Shown piece by piece: positions 17,887 to 26,123 of a stretch of DNA of 64,000 nt (the stretch's first letter is position 1; every line of letters starts with the position of its first letter). A program made the translations under genes and the position numbers. The notes beneath the pieces are model-generated. The model did not search any database, was not told where the DNA came from, and saw only the letters and a program-made list of their open reading frames with translations. The stretch comes from Pannonibacter sp. SL95 (GTDB taxonomy: Bacteria > Pseudomonadota > Alphaproteobacteria > Rhizobiales > Stappiaceae): positions 434,001 through 498,000 of the forward strand of contig NZ_JAPPRC010000006.1 of assembly GCF_026672425.1 (NCBI RefSeq). Direction: 5' to 3'.

Positions 17887-18020
17887 ATCCCGGGCGCAGC
17901 GAAGCGGAGACCCGGGACCGGAGAGCCCGGGCATGTCGTCTGCGCGCGCATTGAAAACGTGAGACCTCGCCCCTCCGGTCCCGGCTCGGCGCTGCGCGTG
18001 GCCGGGATGACGCCGGTGAG
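17887..18020. repeat. Dispersed repeat family A, copy 1 (interrupted by the IS110)
   Basis: A repeat of about 135 bp with a GC-rich inverted structure. It begins ATCCCGGGCGCAGCGAAGCG, has a central CCTCGCCCCTCCGGTCCCGG, and ends in GGGATGACGCCGGTGAGG. An intact copy is at 24946-25086. The first few bases of this copy lie on the other side of the IS110 at 16706-16719, so the IS landed inside it. Confidence 0.75.
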
Positions 18021-18152
18021 GGAGGGGCTTCTCGCCAAACGGAGGTCCCGCACCTTCCCCCTCTTCACAATGGCGTCATTGCCCAAAGCTTGCTCTCCCC
18101 TCGCTGCGTCAACGCGGTAGCTTGTGGAGGTGTGGAAGCCGGAGGGGCGGGC

Positions 18153-18944
18153 ATGCGATCATTGGTTTTATGGATGCTGATGCTGGTCGCGCTGGCGGGG
18201 CAGGGGCTGATCTTGCCCCAGCCTGCCCATGCGCAGACCGAAGTGGATCTGGAACTCATCCTGCTCGCCGATGCCACCGGCTCGATCGACGATGACGAGA
18301 TCCGCTTCCAGCGCCTGGGCTATGCCGAGGCCATTGTCGATCCATCGGTTCTCTCCGCCATCACCGGCAACATGATCGGCCGCATCGCGGTCGCCTATGC
18401 CGAATGGGCCGGACCCGGCTCGCAGGACATGGTGGTCGACTGGACCATCATCGACAGCGCCGAAAGTGCCGCCAGCTTCGCCGCAGCCCTCACCGAAGGC
18501 CGCCCGCGCAAGGCCTATGGCCGCAATGCCATCGGCTCGGCGCTGCTCTATGGCAAGGCCCAGCTGGAGACAAACGCCTTCACCGGCATGCGCCGCGTCA
18601 TCGACTTGTCGGCCGACAGCGCCGGCAACTGGGGCGGCCCGGCGATCACCGTGGCGCGCGACGAGGTGGTCAAGGCCGGCATCATCATCAATGGCCTCGC
18701 CGTCCTCTGCCGCTCCTGCTCCGGCCGTCCCTCGTCCTATGATCTCGAGGCCGCCTTCGGCGAGATGATCATCGGCGGCCCGGGCTCCTTCGTCGTCAGC
18801 GCCGAGAATGCCGAGAGCTTCGCCGCCGCCGTGCGCCGCAAGCTGATCCTCGAAATCGCCGGCGACGTCCCGCCGGGGCGTTTGGCACGGATCACCGGAC
18901 TGGAAGAGCGCACCGTCGCCTTCTTCCAGGAACACCTCAAGTAA
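18153..18944 (+). CDS. DUF1194 (von Willebrand A-like) secreted protein
   Basis: A 263-residue protein with a signal peptide (LVLWMLMLVALAGQGLIL, then AHAQ). It has a VWA-like fold typical of DUF1194: LILLADATGSIDDDEI carries a MIDAS-like DxTGS motif, and RVIDLSADSAGN and GIIINGLAV follow. Such proteins are periplasmic or exported and their role is unknown. The ATG at 18153, preceded by GGAGGGG, is preferred over 18090 because the signal peptide then starts the protein. A strong terminator follows. Confidence 0.88.
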   Translation: MRSLVLWMLMLVALAGQGLILPQPAHAQTEVDLELILLADATGSIDDDEIRFQRLGYAEAIVDPSVLSAITGNMIGRIAVAYAEWAGPGSQDMVVDWTIIDSAESAASFAAALTEGRPRKAYGRNAIGSALLYGKAQLETNAFTGMRRVIDLSADSAGNWGGPAITVARDEVVKAGIIINGLAVLCRSCSGRPSSYDLEAAFGEMIIGGPGSFVVSAENAESFAAAVRRKLILEIAGDVPPGRLARITGLEERTVAFFQEHLK

Positions 18945-18946
18945 CG

Positions 18947-18984
18947 AAAAAGCCCCTCTGCCGTCAGGCAGGGGGGCTTTCTTG
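18947..18984 (+). terminator. Rho-independent terminator after the DUF1194 gene
   Basis: An AAAAAGCCCC arm and a GGGGGGCTTTCTT arm with a CCTGCC/GGCAGG stem lie immediately after the stop at 18944. The A-rich and T-rich flanks make it usable in both directions. Confidence 0.8.
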
Positions 18985-18999
18985 GCTGTGCTTCAGTTT

Positions 19000-19050
19000 C
19001 GTCACCCCGGCCAGGCGCAGCGCCGAGCCGGGGCCAACTCGCTTGCAGAG
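19000..19050. repeat. Dispersed repeat family B, copy 3
   Basis: This matches the arms at 3993-4044 and 4117-4168: GTCACCCCGGCCA, GCGCAGCG, GAGCCGGGGCC, ACTCGCTTGCAGAG. It lies in the 342-bp gap between the DUF1194 gene and ribB, together with the family C palindrome. No gene is visible in this gap. Confidence 0.65.
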
Positions 19051-19130
19051 CGACGAGTGGGGCAACCGCGTCGACTTGGCCGACGTACCACTTGCCGCTG
19101 TCATGCTGCGCACGGCAAGGCCTCAAACCT

Positions 19131-19250
19131 CGTCGCTCCTGCGCAGGCAGGAGCCCAGTAACCACCAACTTTCCTTGGGGTTTTCCGAGGATCCCCAACC
19201 AACTCTCGCCCCGATTACTAGGCTCCTGCCTTCGCAGGAGCGACGAAGGT
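19131..19250. repeat. Dispersed palindromic repeat family C, complete copy
   Basis: The arm CGTCGCTCCTGCGCAGGCAG (19131-19150), continuing GAGCCCAGTAACCA, is mirrored by ATTACTAGGCTCCTGCC and TTCGCAGGAGCGACG at 19215-19246. Single half-copies occur elsewhere, for example 27961-27995. It can form a long hairpin. Confidence 0.7.
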
Positions 19251-19286
19251 GACGGAGTATGGCAACCCGCCACCTTCCGTCGCGCC

Positions 19287-20606
19287 TCAGGTTTCAGCGA
19301 TCTCCGTCGCCTCGATCTTGATGTCAAAGCCTTCCAGGCCGACGTAGTGCCGCTCGCGTGAGGACAGGAGGCGGATCGAGGTGACGCCGAGATCCTTGAG
19401 GATCTGTGCGCCGAGGCCCACTTCACGCCACTGCTCCTGGCGCACCTGCGCCGAGCCATGCTCTTCGGTTTCCGCCGCTTCCAGATCGGAGCGGGCGCGC
19501 TTGGACTGGCGGGCAACGCCCACAGAGCCTTCGCGCAGGAACACGATCACACCGCGGCCCCGGTCGGCAAAGCTCTTCATCACCGCGTCGAGCGGCTGGG
19601 CAGCGCCGAAGACATCGTCCAGCACCGATTCCAGCTGCAGGCGAACGGGCACGTTGCGGCCATCGAGAATGTCGCCGTAGATCACGGCGACGTGGTGCAT
19701 CGGGTCATAGGGCGTGGCGTAGGTGACGGCATAGGCAGGTCCGGCAACGGTCTGCACCGGCTGCTCGTTGACGCGCTCGATCAGGCGCTCGGTGCGCTGG
19801 CGCCAGGCGATGAGGTCGGAGACGGAGACCATCTTCAGCCCGTGCTCGGCGGCAAATTCCGCCACCTGCGCGCCGCGCTTGACGCTGCCATCGTCATTGA
19901 CCAGCTCGCAGATGACGCCGACCGGCTCGAGACCGGCCAGACGGCACAGGTCCACGGCGGCTTCCGTATGGCCGGAGCGCATCAGCACGCCGCCTTCCTT
20001 GGCAATCAGCGGGAAGACATGGCCGGGGCGCACGAAGTCGGACGGGCCGGCGTTGGGATTGGCCAGACCGCGCACGGTGGCGCAGCGCTCATCGGCGGAA
20101 ATGCCGGTGGTCAGGCCATGCCGGTAGTCGACAGAAATGGTGAAGGCGGTGGAGAGCGGCGCATCATTGCTGGCCACCATCGGATCAAGGCGCAGCCGCT
20201 TTGCCGCTTCGACGGTCATCGGCGCGCAGACGATGCCGGACGTGTGGCGCACGATGAATGCCATCTGCTCCGGCGTCACCTTGGTCGCGGCGACGATCAG
20301 GTCGCCCTCGTTCTCGCGGTCGTCATCATCGGTGACGACGACAATCTCGCCGCGCTCAAAGGCACGGATCGCTTCGGCTACACGGGCCTGGGACACGGGA
20401 TGCTCCTTCGTGGTGGATAGGCCGAGAAAATCATTCGGCGTCACCGCACCGCCCGTGGCCTCGGCGATCTTGCGGGCCATGTCCCGCGACACCCAGGCTC
20501 CGGGATCGTTGCAGAGCGCGGTGACCGAGGCAGGCGAAAGCCCTGCGCGGCGCGCAAAGGCGCTGCGGCTTTCCCCGGTCTGTGCAAGCCAATGATCCAG
20601 TCTCAT
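19287..20606 (-). CDS. ribB: 3,4-dihydroxy-2-butanone 4-phosphate synthase with N-terminal HTH and degenerate GCH2-like C-terminus (RibBX-like)
   Basis: A 439-residue, three-part protein. Residues 1-60 look like a Cro/C1-type helix-turn-helix (SAFARRAGLSPASVTALCND). Residues about 71-275 are RibB, making the four-carbon riboflavin precursor from ribulose 5-phosphate; DDDDRENEGDL, RHTSGIVCAPM and RSGHTEAAVDLCRLAG are its active-site motifs. Residues about 290-435 resemble GTP cyclohydrolase II but lack the zinc-binding Cys triad, so that activity is unlikely, as in known RibBX proteins. An ideal ribosome site precedes an in-frame GTG at 20396, so a shorter HTH-free product of 369 residues is possible. 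No FMN riboswitch is visible upstream. Confidence 0.9.
   Translation of the reverse strand: MRLDHWLAQTGESRSAFARRAGLSPASVTALCNDPGAWVSRDMARKIAEATGGAVTPNDFLGLSTTKEHPVSQARVAEAIRAFERGEIVVVTDDDDRENEGDLIVAATKVTPEQMAFIVRHTSGIVCAPMTVEAAKRLRLDPMVASNDAPLSTAFTISVDYRHGLTTGISADERCATVRGLANPNAGPSDFVRPGHVFPLIAKEGGVLMRSGHTEAAVDLCRLAGLEPVGVICELVNDDGSVKRGAQVAEFAAEHGLKMVSVSDLIAWRQRTERLIERVNEQPVQTVAGPAYAVTYATPYDPMHHVAVIYGDILDGRNVPVRLQLESVLDDVFGAAQPLDAVMKSFADRGRGVIVFLREGSVGVARQSKRARSDLEAAETEEHGSAQVRQEQWREVGLGAQILKDLGVTSIRLLSSRERHYVGLEGFDIKIEATEIAET
20394..20408 (-). promoter_or_regulatory. Strong internal ribosome-binding site and GTG start within ribB
   Basis: On the minus strand AAGGAG (20403-20408) is followed after 6 nt by GTG (20394-20396). 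This is exactly where the RibB domain begins and the HTH domain ends. The upstream ATG at 20606 has only a weak ribosome site. Confidence 0.6.
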
Positions 20607-20675
20607 GCGCAGAGCCTAGCGCAGGACCTATTCAGTCGCAAGGAAATAGATGAGAAGTTTTCAGTCTCGCTGAAA

Positions 20676-21758
20676 TCAGCCCACCTGACCGCGATGGCGC
20701 AAGAAATGGTCGGCCAGGACGCAGGCCAGCATGGCCTCGCCCACCGGCACGGCGCGAATGCCGACGCAAGGGTCGTGGCGGCCCTTCGTCATCACGTCCA
20801 CTTCCTCGCCGTCGCGCGTGACGGACTGGCGCAGGTTGAGGATCGACGACGTCGGCTTCACGGCAAAGCGGGCAACGATCGGCTGGCCGGAGGAAATGCC
20901 CCCCAGGATGCCGCCGGCATTGTTGGAGAGGAAACGCGGGGCAGTGTCACCGGCGCGCATCTCGTCCGCATTGTCCTCACCGGTCAGGCTCGCCGCGTCA
21001 AAGCCGTTGCCGATCTCGACAGCCTTTACGGCGTTGATCGACATCAGCGCGCTGGCGATGTCTTGATCGAGCTTGCCATAGAGCGGCGCACCAAGACCGG
21101 CCGGCACGCCTTCGGCGACGACTTCGATGACCGCGCCGACGGAGGAGCCGGCCTTGCGGATGCCATCGAGATACTCGGCGTAGAAGGCCGCCATCTTCGC
21201 GTCCGGGCAGAAGAACGGGTTGTTGTCGACTTCCGCCCAGTCCCAGGCCGCGCGGTCGATCTTGTGCGGACCCATCTGCACCAGCGCGCCGCGAATGGTG
21301 ACGCCCGGCAAAACGAGACGTGCAATGGCGCCAGCGGCCACGCGCATGGCGGTCTCGCGCGCCGAGGAGCGTCCGCCGCCGCGATAGTCGCGGATGCCGT
21401 ACTTGGCGTCATAGGTGTAGTCGGCGTGACCGGGGCGATAGCTCGCCTTGATCTCGGAATAGTCCTTGGAGCGCTGGTCGGTGTTCTCGACATACAGCGA
21501 GATCGGCGTGCCCGTGGTCTTCTGCACCCCGTCGTCGTCGATCATGACGCCAGAGAGGATCTTCACCTGGTCCGGCTCCTGCCGCTGGGTGGTGAAGCGG
21601 TTCTGCCCCGGCTTGCGCTTGTCCATGAAGCCCTGGATGTCGGCTTCCGTCAGCGGGATCAGCGGCGGGCAGCCATCCACCACGCAGCCGATGGCCGGGC
21701 CGTGGCTTTCGCCCCAGGTGGTGAAACGGAACAGATGGCCGAAAGAATTGTGCGACAT
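20676..21758 (-). CDS. aroC: Chorismate synthase
   Basis: A 360-residue AroC, the last step of the shikimate pathway, converting EPSP to chorismate with reduced FMN. The three family signatures are visible: [14 protein letters not shown] near the N-terminus, the [17 protein letters not shown] motif near residue 125, and [10 protein letters not shown] late in the protein. It is full length and lies 69 bp upstream of the ribB start on the same strand. Confidence 0.97.
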   Translation of the reverse strand: MSHNSFGHLFRFTTWGESHGPAIGCVVDGCPPLIPLTEADIQGFMDKRKPGQNRFTTQRQEPDQVKILSGVMIDDDGVQKTTGTPISLYVENTDQRSKDYSEIKASYRPGHADYTYDAKYGIRDYRGGGRSSARETAMRVAAGAIARLVLPGVTIRGALVQMGPHKIDRAAWDWAEVDNNPFFCPDAKMAAFYAEYLDGIRKAGSSVGAVIEVVAEGVPAGLGAPLYGKLDQDIASALMSINAVKAVEIGNGFDAASLTGEDNADEMRAGDTAPRFLSNNAGGILGGISSGQPIVARFAVKPTSSILNLRQSVTRDGEEVDVMTKGRHDPCVGIRAVPVGEAMLACVLADHFLRHRGQVG

Positions 21759-21797
21759 GGACAGCCCGGACGGAACAACAGGAAAGGCAGGCCGGTT

Positions 21798-23054
21798 CTA
21801 GGCGGGTTTGGCGGCAGCGTCAAATGATTGGCCACCGGCATGACCGCCCGGCAAGGGCCGTTGCATGGCCTGTTCCAGCTCCTTCTGCCTCTGTTTGAAG
21901 TCACGCGCGGCCAGCGCCAGTCCTCCATTGGCCCCATCGACGAAATGCACATGCTGGCTGGCAGCAAAGTCGGAGACATAGCAGGTCATCAAGGCCTGGT
22001 CGGCTTCGGTCAGGCCGTAGATGAGACGGCCCGACGCGTACTCCCGCGCCAGATACGCCTTGAGCGCCTCCGCCTGAGCCTCGCTCACGTCGATCACCAG
22101 CCGCAGCGTATCGTCGAACTTGCGGAAGTCGGTGTTGAGCTGCATCTCGCGCATGTAGCGGACAGGCTCGAGCGATCCGAGCCGCCAGCCGCTCCAGCGC
22201 GAAAAGCGCACCATCGCCACCAGCACCAGCGTCCGAAGGATCAGCAATGGCGACAGGCTGCCGCCCGTGAACAGCCGGACTTGCGTCGCCAGCCTCTCGG
22301 GCACTGCCCGCATGCGCAGTGTTTCGTCCTGGACGGGCGCTTCCTGCGGCTCGCTGGCCCGCGCATCAACGCCGGCATGGTCGCTGAGACCGTGCATCAA
22401 CCGGGCAAGGCCCTCCGGTCCGGCCGCCTCGGTGGTCCGGACCATCAGCGACACGATGCGGCCGTTGCGGGCGCGCAGCGGTTCCCAGTTGCAGGAAAAG
22501 CCGGTGAGGTCGGGTGTTGCGGGGTTCGGGTCCGTGATGCGATAGGCCGCGCCCTGCAGCTCATCCTTCAGCCAGCGCTCGGCCAGCATCAGCCCGTCGC
22601 CGCTGACCATGGCGAGGAAGTTGCCCGGGCTCAGCTCGAACTTGCGCAGGCGGATGTCGGCCCCTGCCGCCCTGAGGTCAGAGACGGGTATCAACGCCAC
22701 CCGCAGCTCCAGCCCGGCCGCCTCACGGGCAAGGCGCGCAACGCCTGCAAGCGCTTCAGCGGCGGCATCCCGGCCCGAAGCAGGCAGCAACACCATCGCG
22801 CCGTCCCCGCCAAACACGAAAGGCAGCCGGTCACGCCCGAGCCGGTTCAGCAGGGCAGAGATCACGGCAACGCCGATCATGTTGACGTCCTTGTAGCGCC
22901 CGGCCGCAATTGCTTCGGTTGACCGGACGATATCGGAGGCAGCAACTAGCCAGCCGTCCGGCACGGCGGCATAGGCCATGCCGTCGGCCACCCCGCTGAA
23001 GTCGGAGAACGCCGGCAGGTCCAGATAGAAGGTGTCGCTACTCGCCTCGGTCAT
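21798..23054 (-). CDS. DUF3095 protein (nucleotidyl-cyclase-like domain)
   Basis: A 418-residue DUF3095 protein. The N-terminal half has cyclase-like features: DIVRSTEAIAAGRYKDVNM and PFVFGGDGAMVLLP. The C-terminal half ends in FVDGANGGLALAARDFK. The family is uncharacterised but resembles class III adenylate cyclases; catalytic activity is unproven. The ATG at 23054 is chosen because the longer ATG at 23114 would add a basic, non-conserved leader. The gene lies upstream of aroC on the same strand, 39 bp away. Confidence 0.85.
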   Translation of the reverse strand: MTEASSDTFYLDLPAFSDFSGVADGMAYAAVPDGWLVAASDIVRSTEAIAAGRYKDVNMIGVAVISALLNRLGRDRLPFVFGGDGAMVLLPASGRDAAAEALAGVARLAREAAGLELRVALIPVSDLRAAGADIRLRKFELSPGNFLAMVSGDGLMLAERWLKDELQGAAYRITDPNPATPDLTGFSCNWEPLRARNGRIVSLMVRTTEAAGPEGLARLMHGLSDHAGVDARASEPQEAPVQDETLRMRAVPERLATQVRLFTGGSLSPLLILRTLVLVAMVRFSRWSGWRLGSLEPVRYMREMQLNTDFRKFDDTLRLVIDVSEAQAEALKAYLAREYASGRLIYGLTEADQALMTCYVSDFAASQHVHFVDGANGGLALAARDFKQRQKELEQAMQRPLPGGHAGGQSFDAAAKPA

Positions 23055-23319
23055 CCCTGCCGTGCCTCTCATCCGACATGATCGCTGCTCAGGTTGCCAT
23101 GTGATCGGTCTCACGCCCAGTGCATCGCTGCCAACGCTTCACACGGGATATTCCGATCCTGCCAAGAAAACGCCTTTTGGTTGGCATATAGGCCCGTATA
23201 AAGTCGCGCCGTCGGTGCATGCGATCACGTCTCCGGCATGAGTCAGGATCGCAACAGATTGGACCGTACCGGCACGTCAGTCCGGGACCGCTTCCGGCGT
23301 GTCCCAGTCGGAGTTGAAC

Positions 23320-23586
23320 ATGAAGTCAATCTACAAGGGTCTGGCCGCACTTGGCCTTGCTGTATTCCTGTCAGGCGCTGCGATTTCGGGGGCTGCTGCC
23401 GAGGAAGCGGAAGGCAAGATCGTCGAGATCAACCCGGAAACGGCCACCATCACCCTGTCCGATGGCCAGAAGTATCAGTTCCCGGTCGACTTCTACGTCG
23501 ATGACCTGAAGCCCGGCCAGCTCGTGCGCGTCTTCTACGACGTCGACGGCTCCAAGAAGATGCTCTACGACCTGCAGATCCAGTAG
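23320..23586 (+). CDS. DUF1344 small secreted protein
   Basis: An 88-residue protein with a signal peptide (GLAALGLAVFLSGAAISGAAA). The short beta-rich mature part, GKIVEINPETATITLSDGQ and FPVDFYVDDLKPGQLV, is typical of DUF1344 proteins of Hyphomicrobiales. It is periplasmic by prediction and of unknown function. GGAG lies 6 nt before the ATG at 23320. It is convergent with the GNAT gene 20 bp downstream. Confidence 0.85.
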   Translation: MKSIYKGLAALGLAVFLSGAAISGAAAEEAEGKIVEINPETATITLSDGQKYQFPVDFYVDDLKPGQLVRVFYDVDGSKKMLYDLQIQ

Positions 23587-23605
23587 GCAGACGTCCGTCT
23601 CCCCG

Positions 23606-24133
23606 TCAGGGAAGCCACAGGGACGGCTGCCGCCAGGGAGCCGGCACGTCGAGTGTCGACACTGGCGGAATAAACCCCTCGATCAGGCTCTGCCCCTGCC
23701 AGCCCGGAGACCATTCGGGCGGCAGTTCATAGGGCGTGCTTATCCTGCGCTCCTGCTGGAAACCGAAGCGGCCGTAATAGTCGGGATCGCCCAGGACGAG
23801 CACATAGGCAATTCCGTCTGCCGCAAGCCGCGCGAAACCCTCCCGCACCAGTTGGCCGCCGATGCCCTGCCGCTGCCGTTCCGGGGCAACGCAAAGTGGC
23901 GCCAGAAGCCCGACGGCAGGTCCGCCCTGTCCGGCAGCGCAAGTCGTGAACATCACATGCCCGGCCAGGCCGCCGTCGGCCTGCGCCACCAGCGACAGCA
24001 CGCCATGCGGCAGTTTGGCAAGCGCCTCCACCACGGGCCGCAGATCCTCCTCCGCAAATGCTCGCGGGTAAAGCGCGAGGATGGCAGGAAGATCATCGCT
24101 CTCAGCGGTCCGAATCATCAGGCTCTCCGTCAT
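23606..24133 (-). CDS. GNAT-family N-acetyltransferase
   Basis: A 175-residue GNAT acetyltransferase with the acetyl-CoA motif A: LLAPLCVAPERQRQGIGGQL, then VLVLGDPDYYGRFGF, as in YhbS-type enzymes. The substrate is unknown. The longer frame up to 24394 overlaps the phosphatase gene and has no domain, so the start is placed at the ATG at 24133; 24118 is an alternative. It probably shares a transcript with the upstream phosphatase gene, 35 bp away. Confidence 0.88.
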   Translation of the reverse strand: MTESLMIRTAESDDLPAILALYPRAFAEEDLRPVVEALAKLPHGVLSLVAQADGGLAGHVMFTTCAAGQGGPAVGLLAPLCVAPERQRQGIGGQLVREGFARLAADGIAYVLVLGDPDYYGRFGFQQERRISTPYELPPEWSPGWQGQSLIEGFIPPVSTLDVPAPWRQPSLWLP

Positions 24134-24168
24134 GCGAGGCCGCGCTGTGGGTGTTTGCGCAATCAGCC

Positions 24169-24789
24169 TTACACCAGTGTCAGGCGGCCGTCGTCCCAGA
24201 CATAGACCACGTCCTGCGGCACATCGAGGCGCGGAACTGCAGCCGGTTCCAGCCCCTCCAGCAGCCCGCGCAGCACGCGGATGACACCGCCATGGATCAC
24301 GGCCACCATCGGTCGGTCCACGCTGGCGAGCCAGCCGCCGATGCGGGTGGTCAGCATCGCGTAGCTTTCCCCGCCCGGCGGCGTGAAGCCCCATTTGTCC
24401 GCCCGCCGCGCCGCCACGCGGTCCGGATCACTGACCGCCAGTTCCTCGACCGTGAAGCCTTCCCAGGTGCCGAAGGTGATCTCCTTCAGCCGGTCGTCCA
24501 GCGCGTAGGCCGCCGCATCAAGGCCCATGGCTCCGCGGACGAGTTCCATCGTCTCCCGCGTGCGCCCCAGCGGCGAGGCCACGAAATCGAACGCCTCCGC
24601 CTGCCAGCCCTTTGAAGCCAGGAAGCTCGCCAGCGCGCCGCCGTTGCGGCGAGCCTGGGCGCGCCCTGTTTCGTTCAGCGGAATGTCCTTCTGCCCCTGC
24701 ATGCGGCCTTCCGCATTCCAGTCGGTCTGGCCATGGCGGATGAAGATGAGGCGATCGGGGAGGCCGGTAGAGGGGAGGCCGGTGGACAT
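24169..24789 (-). CDS. Histidine phosphatase family protein (phosphoglycerate-mutase-like)
   Basis: A 206-residue member of the histidine phosphatase superfamily. LIFIRHGQTDWNAEGRMQG holds the catalytic RHG. SPLGRTRETME and the second catalytic His in VAVIHGGVIRVL complete the site. It may act as a cofactor-dependent phosphatase rather than a true mutase. The start is set at the ATG at 24789; the longer frame to 24864 adds no family sequence. It lies downstream of fabI but is separated by a repeat and a terminator-like hairpin. Confidence 0.88.
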   Translation of the reverse strand: MSTGLPSTGLPDRLIFIRHGQTDWNAEGRMQGQKDIPLNETGRAQARRNGGALASFLASKGWQAEAFDFVASPLGRTRETMELVRGAMGLDAAAYALDDRLKEITFGTWEGFTVEELAVSDPDRVAARRADKWGFTPPGGESYAMLTTRIGGWLASVDRPMVAVIHGGVIRVLRGLLEGLEPAAVPRLDVPQDVVYVWDDGRLTLV

Positions 24790-24897
24790 GGGCGAATCCA
24801 GCGTAAGGAGGAAACGGGAAGGGCGGGCAGCGTTCCTGTGCCCGAGCGCCCGCAGCCCTGTCAATGCCAGCCAGGCACACCGGCCCTCACAAATGCG

Positions 24898-24926
24898 AAA
24901 CCCCGGCCCATGGGAATGGACCGGGG
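24898..24926 (-). terminator. Probable terminator after fabI
   Basis: On the minus strand CCCCGGTCCAT and ATGGGCCGGGG form a near-perfect stem followed by TTTCGCATTT. It lies between fabI and the histidine phosphatase gene, downstream of the family A repeat. Confidence 0.55.
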
Positions 24927-24945
24927 GAGTATTTTCAGGCTCGCC

Positions 24946-25086
24946 ACGTCATCCCGGACGCAGCGAAGCGAAGATCCGGGACCGGAGAGCCAGAGCCTGT
25001 CGGCTACTCTCTCATTGAAACAACGGAAACCTCGCCCCTCCGGTCCCGGCTCGAGCTGGCGCTCGTCCGGGATGACGCCGGTGAGG
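24946..25086. repeat. Dispersed repeat family A, intact copy 2
   Basis: It begins GTCATCCCGGACGCAGCGAA, with GATCCGGGACCGGAGAGC, then a unique centre, CCTCGCCCCTCCGGTCCCGG, and an end GGGATGACGCCGGTGAGG. Both ends carry GTCATCCCGG in inverted orientation. It is the reference for the pre-insertion form of the IS110 target at 16719/17887. Confidence 0.75.
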
Positions 25087-25113
25087 TCCCAGCCTGCTCC
25101 GCTACCGTCCGGC

Positions 25114-25932
25114 TCAGTCCTTGACGACGGAAATGTCCGGCGCGTCGACTGCCTTCATGCCGACGACATGGTAGCCGCAGTCCACATGCTGGATCTCGCC
25201 GGTCACGCCACGGCCAAGGTCAGAGCACAGGAACAGAGCGGCATCGCCCACTTCCTCGATGGTGACCGTGCGGCGCAGCGGGGCGTTGTACTCGTTCCAC
25301 TTCAGGATATAGCGGAAGTCGCCAATGCCTGAGGCGGCGAGTGTCTTGATCGGGCCGGCCGAGATGGCGTTGACGCGGATGTTCTTCGGGCCAAGGTCAA
25401 CGGCGAGATACTTCACGCTCGCTTCCAGCGCCGCCTTGGCAACGCCCATGACGTTGTAATGCGGCATGACCTTCTCGGCGCCGTAATAGGTCAGCGTCAG
25501 GATCGAACCGCCGTCGGTCATCAGCTTTTCCGCGCGCTGGGTGACAGCGGTCAGCGAATAGCAGGAGATGTCCATCGTGCGGGCAAAGTTGCCCGGCGTG
25601 GTGTCGACATAGCGGCCGGTCAGTTCGTCCTTGTCGGAGAAGGCAATGGCGTGCACGAGGAAGTCGATCTTGCCCCAGGTCTTTTCCAGATGGGCAAACA
25701 CCTCGTCGATGCTGGCTGCATCAGTCACGTCGCAATGGCCGGCAACGATGGCGCCCAGCTGTTCGGCAAGCGGTTCGACGCGCTTCTTCAGCGCCTCTCC
25801 CTGATAGGTCAGCGCAAGCTCGGCACCGGCGTCGGAAAGGGCCTTGGCGATGCCCCAGGCAATCGACCGGTTGTTCGCAACGCCCATGATCAGGCCGCGT
25901 TTGCCGTTCATAAGTCCGCGCGTGTCCGCCAT
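25114..25932 (-). CDS. fabI: Enoyl-[acyl-carrier-protein] reductase (NADH)
   Basis: A 272-residue FabI of the short-chain dehydrogenase fold, reducing the trans-2-enoyl-ACP double bond in fatty-acid elongation. Cofactor region GVANNRSIAWGIAKAL, catalytic Tyr in LTLTYYGAEKVMPHYNVMGVAKAALE with the later Lys, and SAGPIKTLAASGI are all present. GGAG lies 6-7 nt before the ATG at 25932; the adjacent ATG at 25935 is also possible. It is divergent from the FAD oxidase gene. Confidence 0.96.
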   Translation of the reverse strand: MADTRGLMNGKRGLIMGVANNRSIAWGIAKALSDAGAELALTYQGEALKKRVEPLAEQLGAIVAGHCDVTDAASIDEVFAHLEKTWGKIDFLVHAIAFSDKDELTGRYVDTTPGNFARTMDISCYSLTAVTQRAEKLMTDGGSILTLTYYGAEKVMPHYNVMGVAKAALEASVKYLAVDLGPKNIRVNAISAGPIKTLAASGIGDFRYILKWNEYNAPLRRTVTIEEVGDAALFLCSDLGRGVTGEIQHVDCGYHVVGMKAVDAPDISVVKD

Positions 25933-26123
25933 CATTTTCTCCAGATGCGTATGCCTTTAGTCTGCCCGGCGGGCTGGCCTCCTATGGCACAGGCCCCTTG
26001 CTGCTTCAAGTCATCCCCGTGCGCCTGCGGCTCTGCGAAGTCTGGACCGGCGGCTTGCGATATGGTAGCGGCCCCACACCTGCCTGGCCTGTCCGAGGGC
26101 CGTCCGCTTGAGGAGTGACGTGA

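Larger units (their letters stand above)
16717..17889 (-). mobile_element. IS110-family insertion sequence with readable ends and core
   Basis: An element of about 1.17 kb with one DEDD transposase and a 210-bp non-coding left end. As usual for IS110 there are no terminal inverted repeats. The ends are inferred from a broken dispersed repeat. The sequence left of the element ends in GTCATC (16714-16719), and the sequence on its right begins ATCCCGGG (17887). Joined, they restore the GTCATCCCGG start seen in the intact copy at 24948. The shared triplet ATC (GAT in element orientation) is the likely core. The element's own non-coding region repeats both of its ends. Confidence 0.8.
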
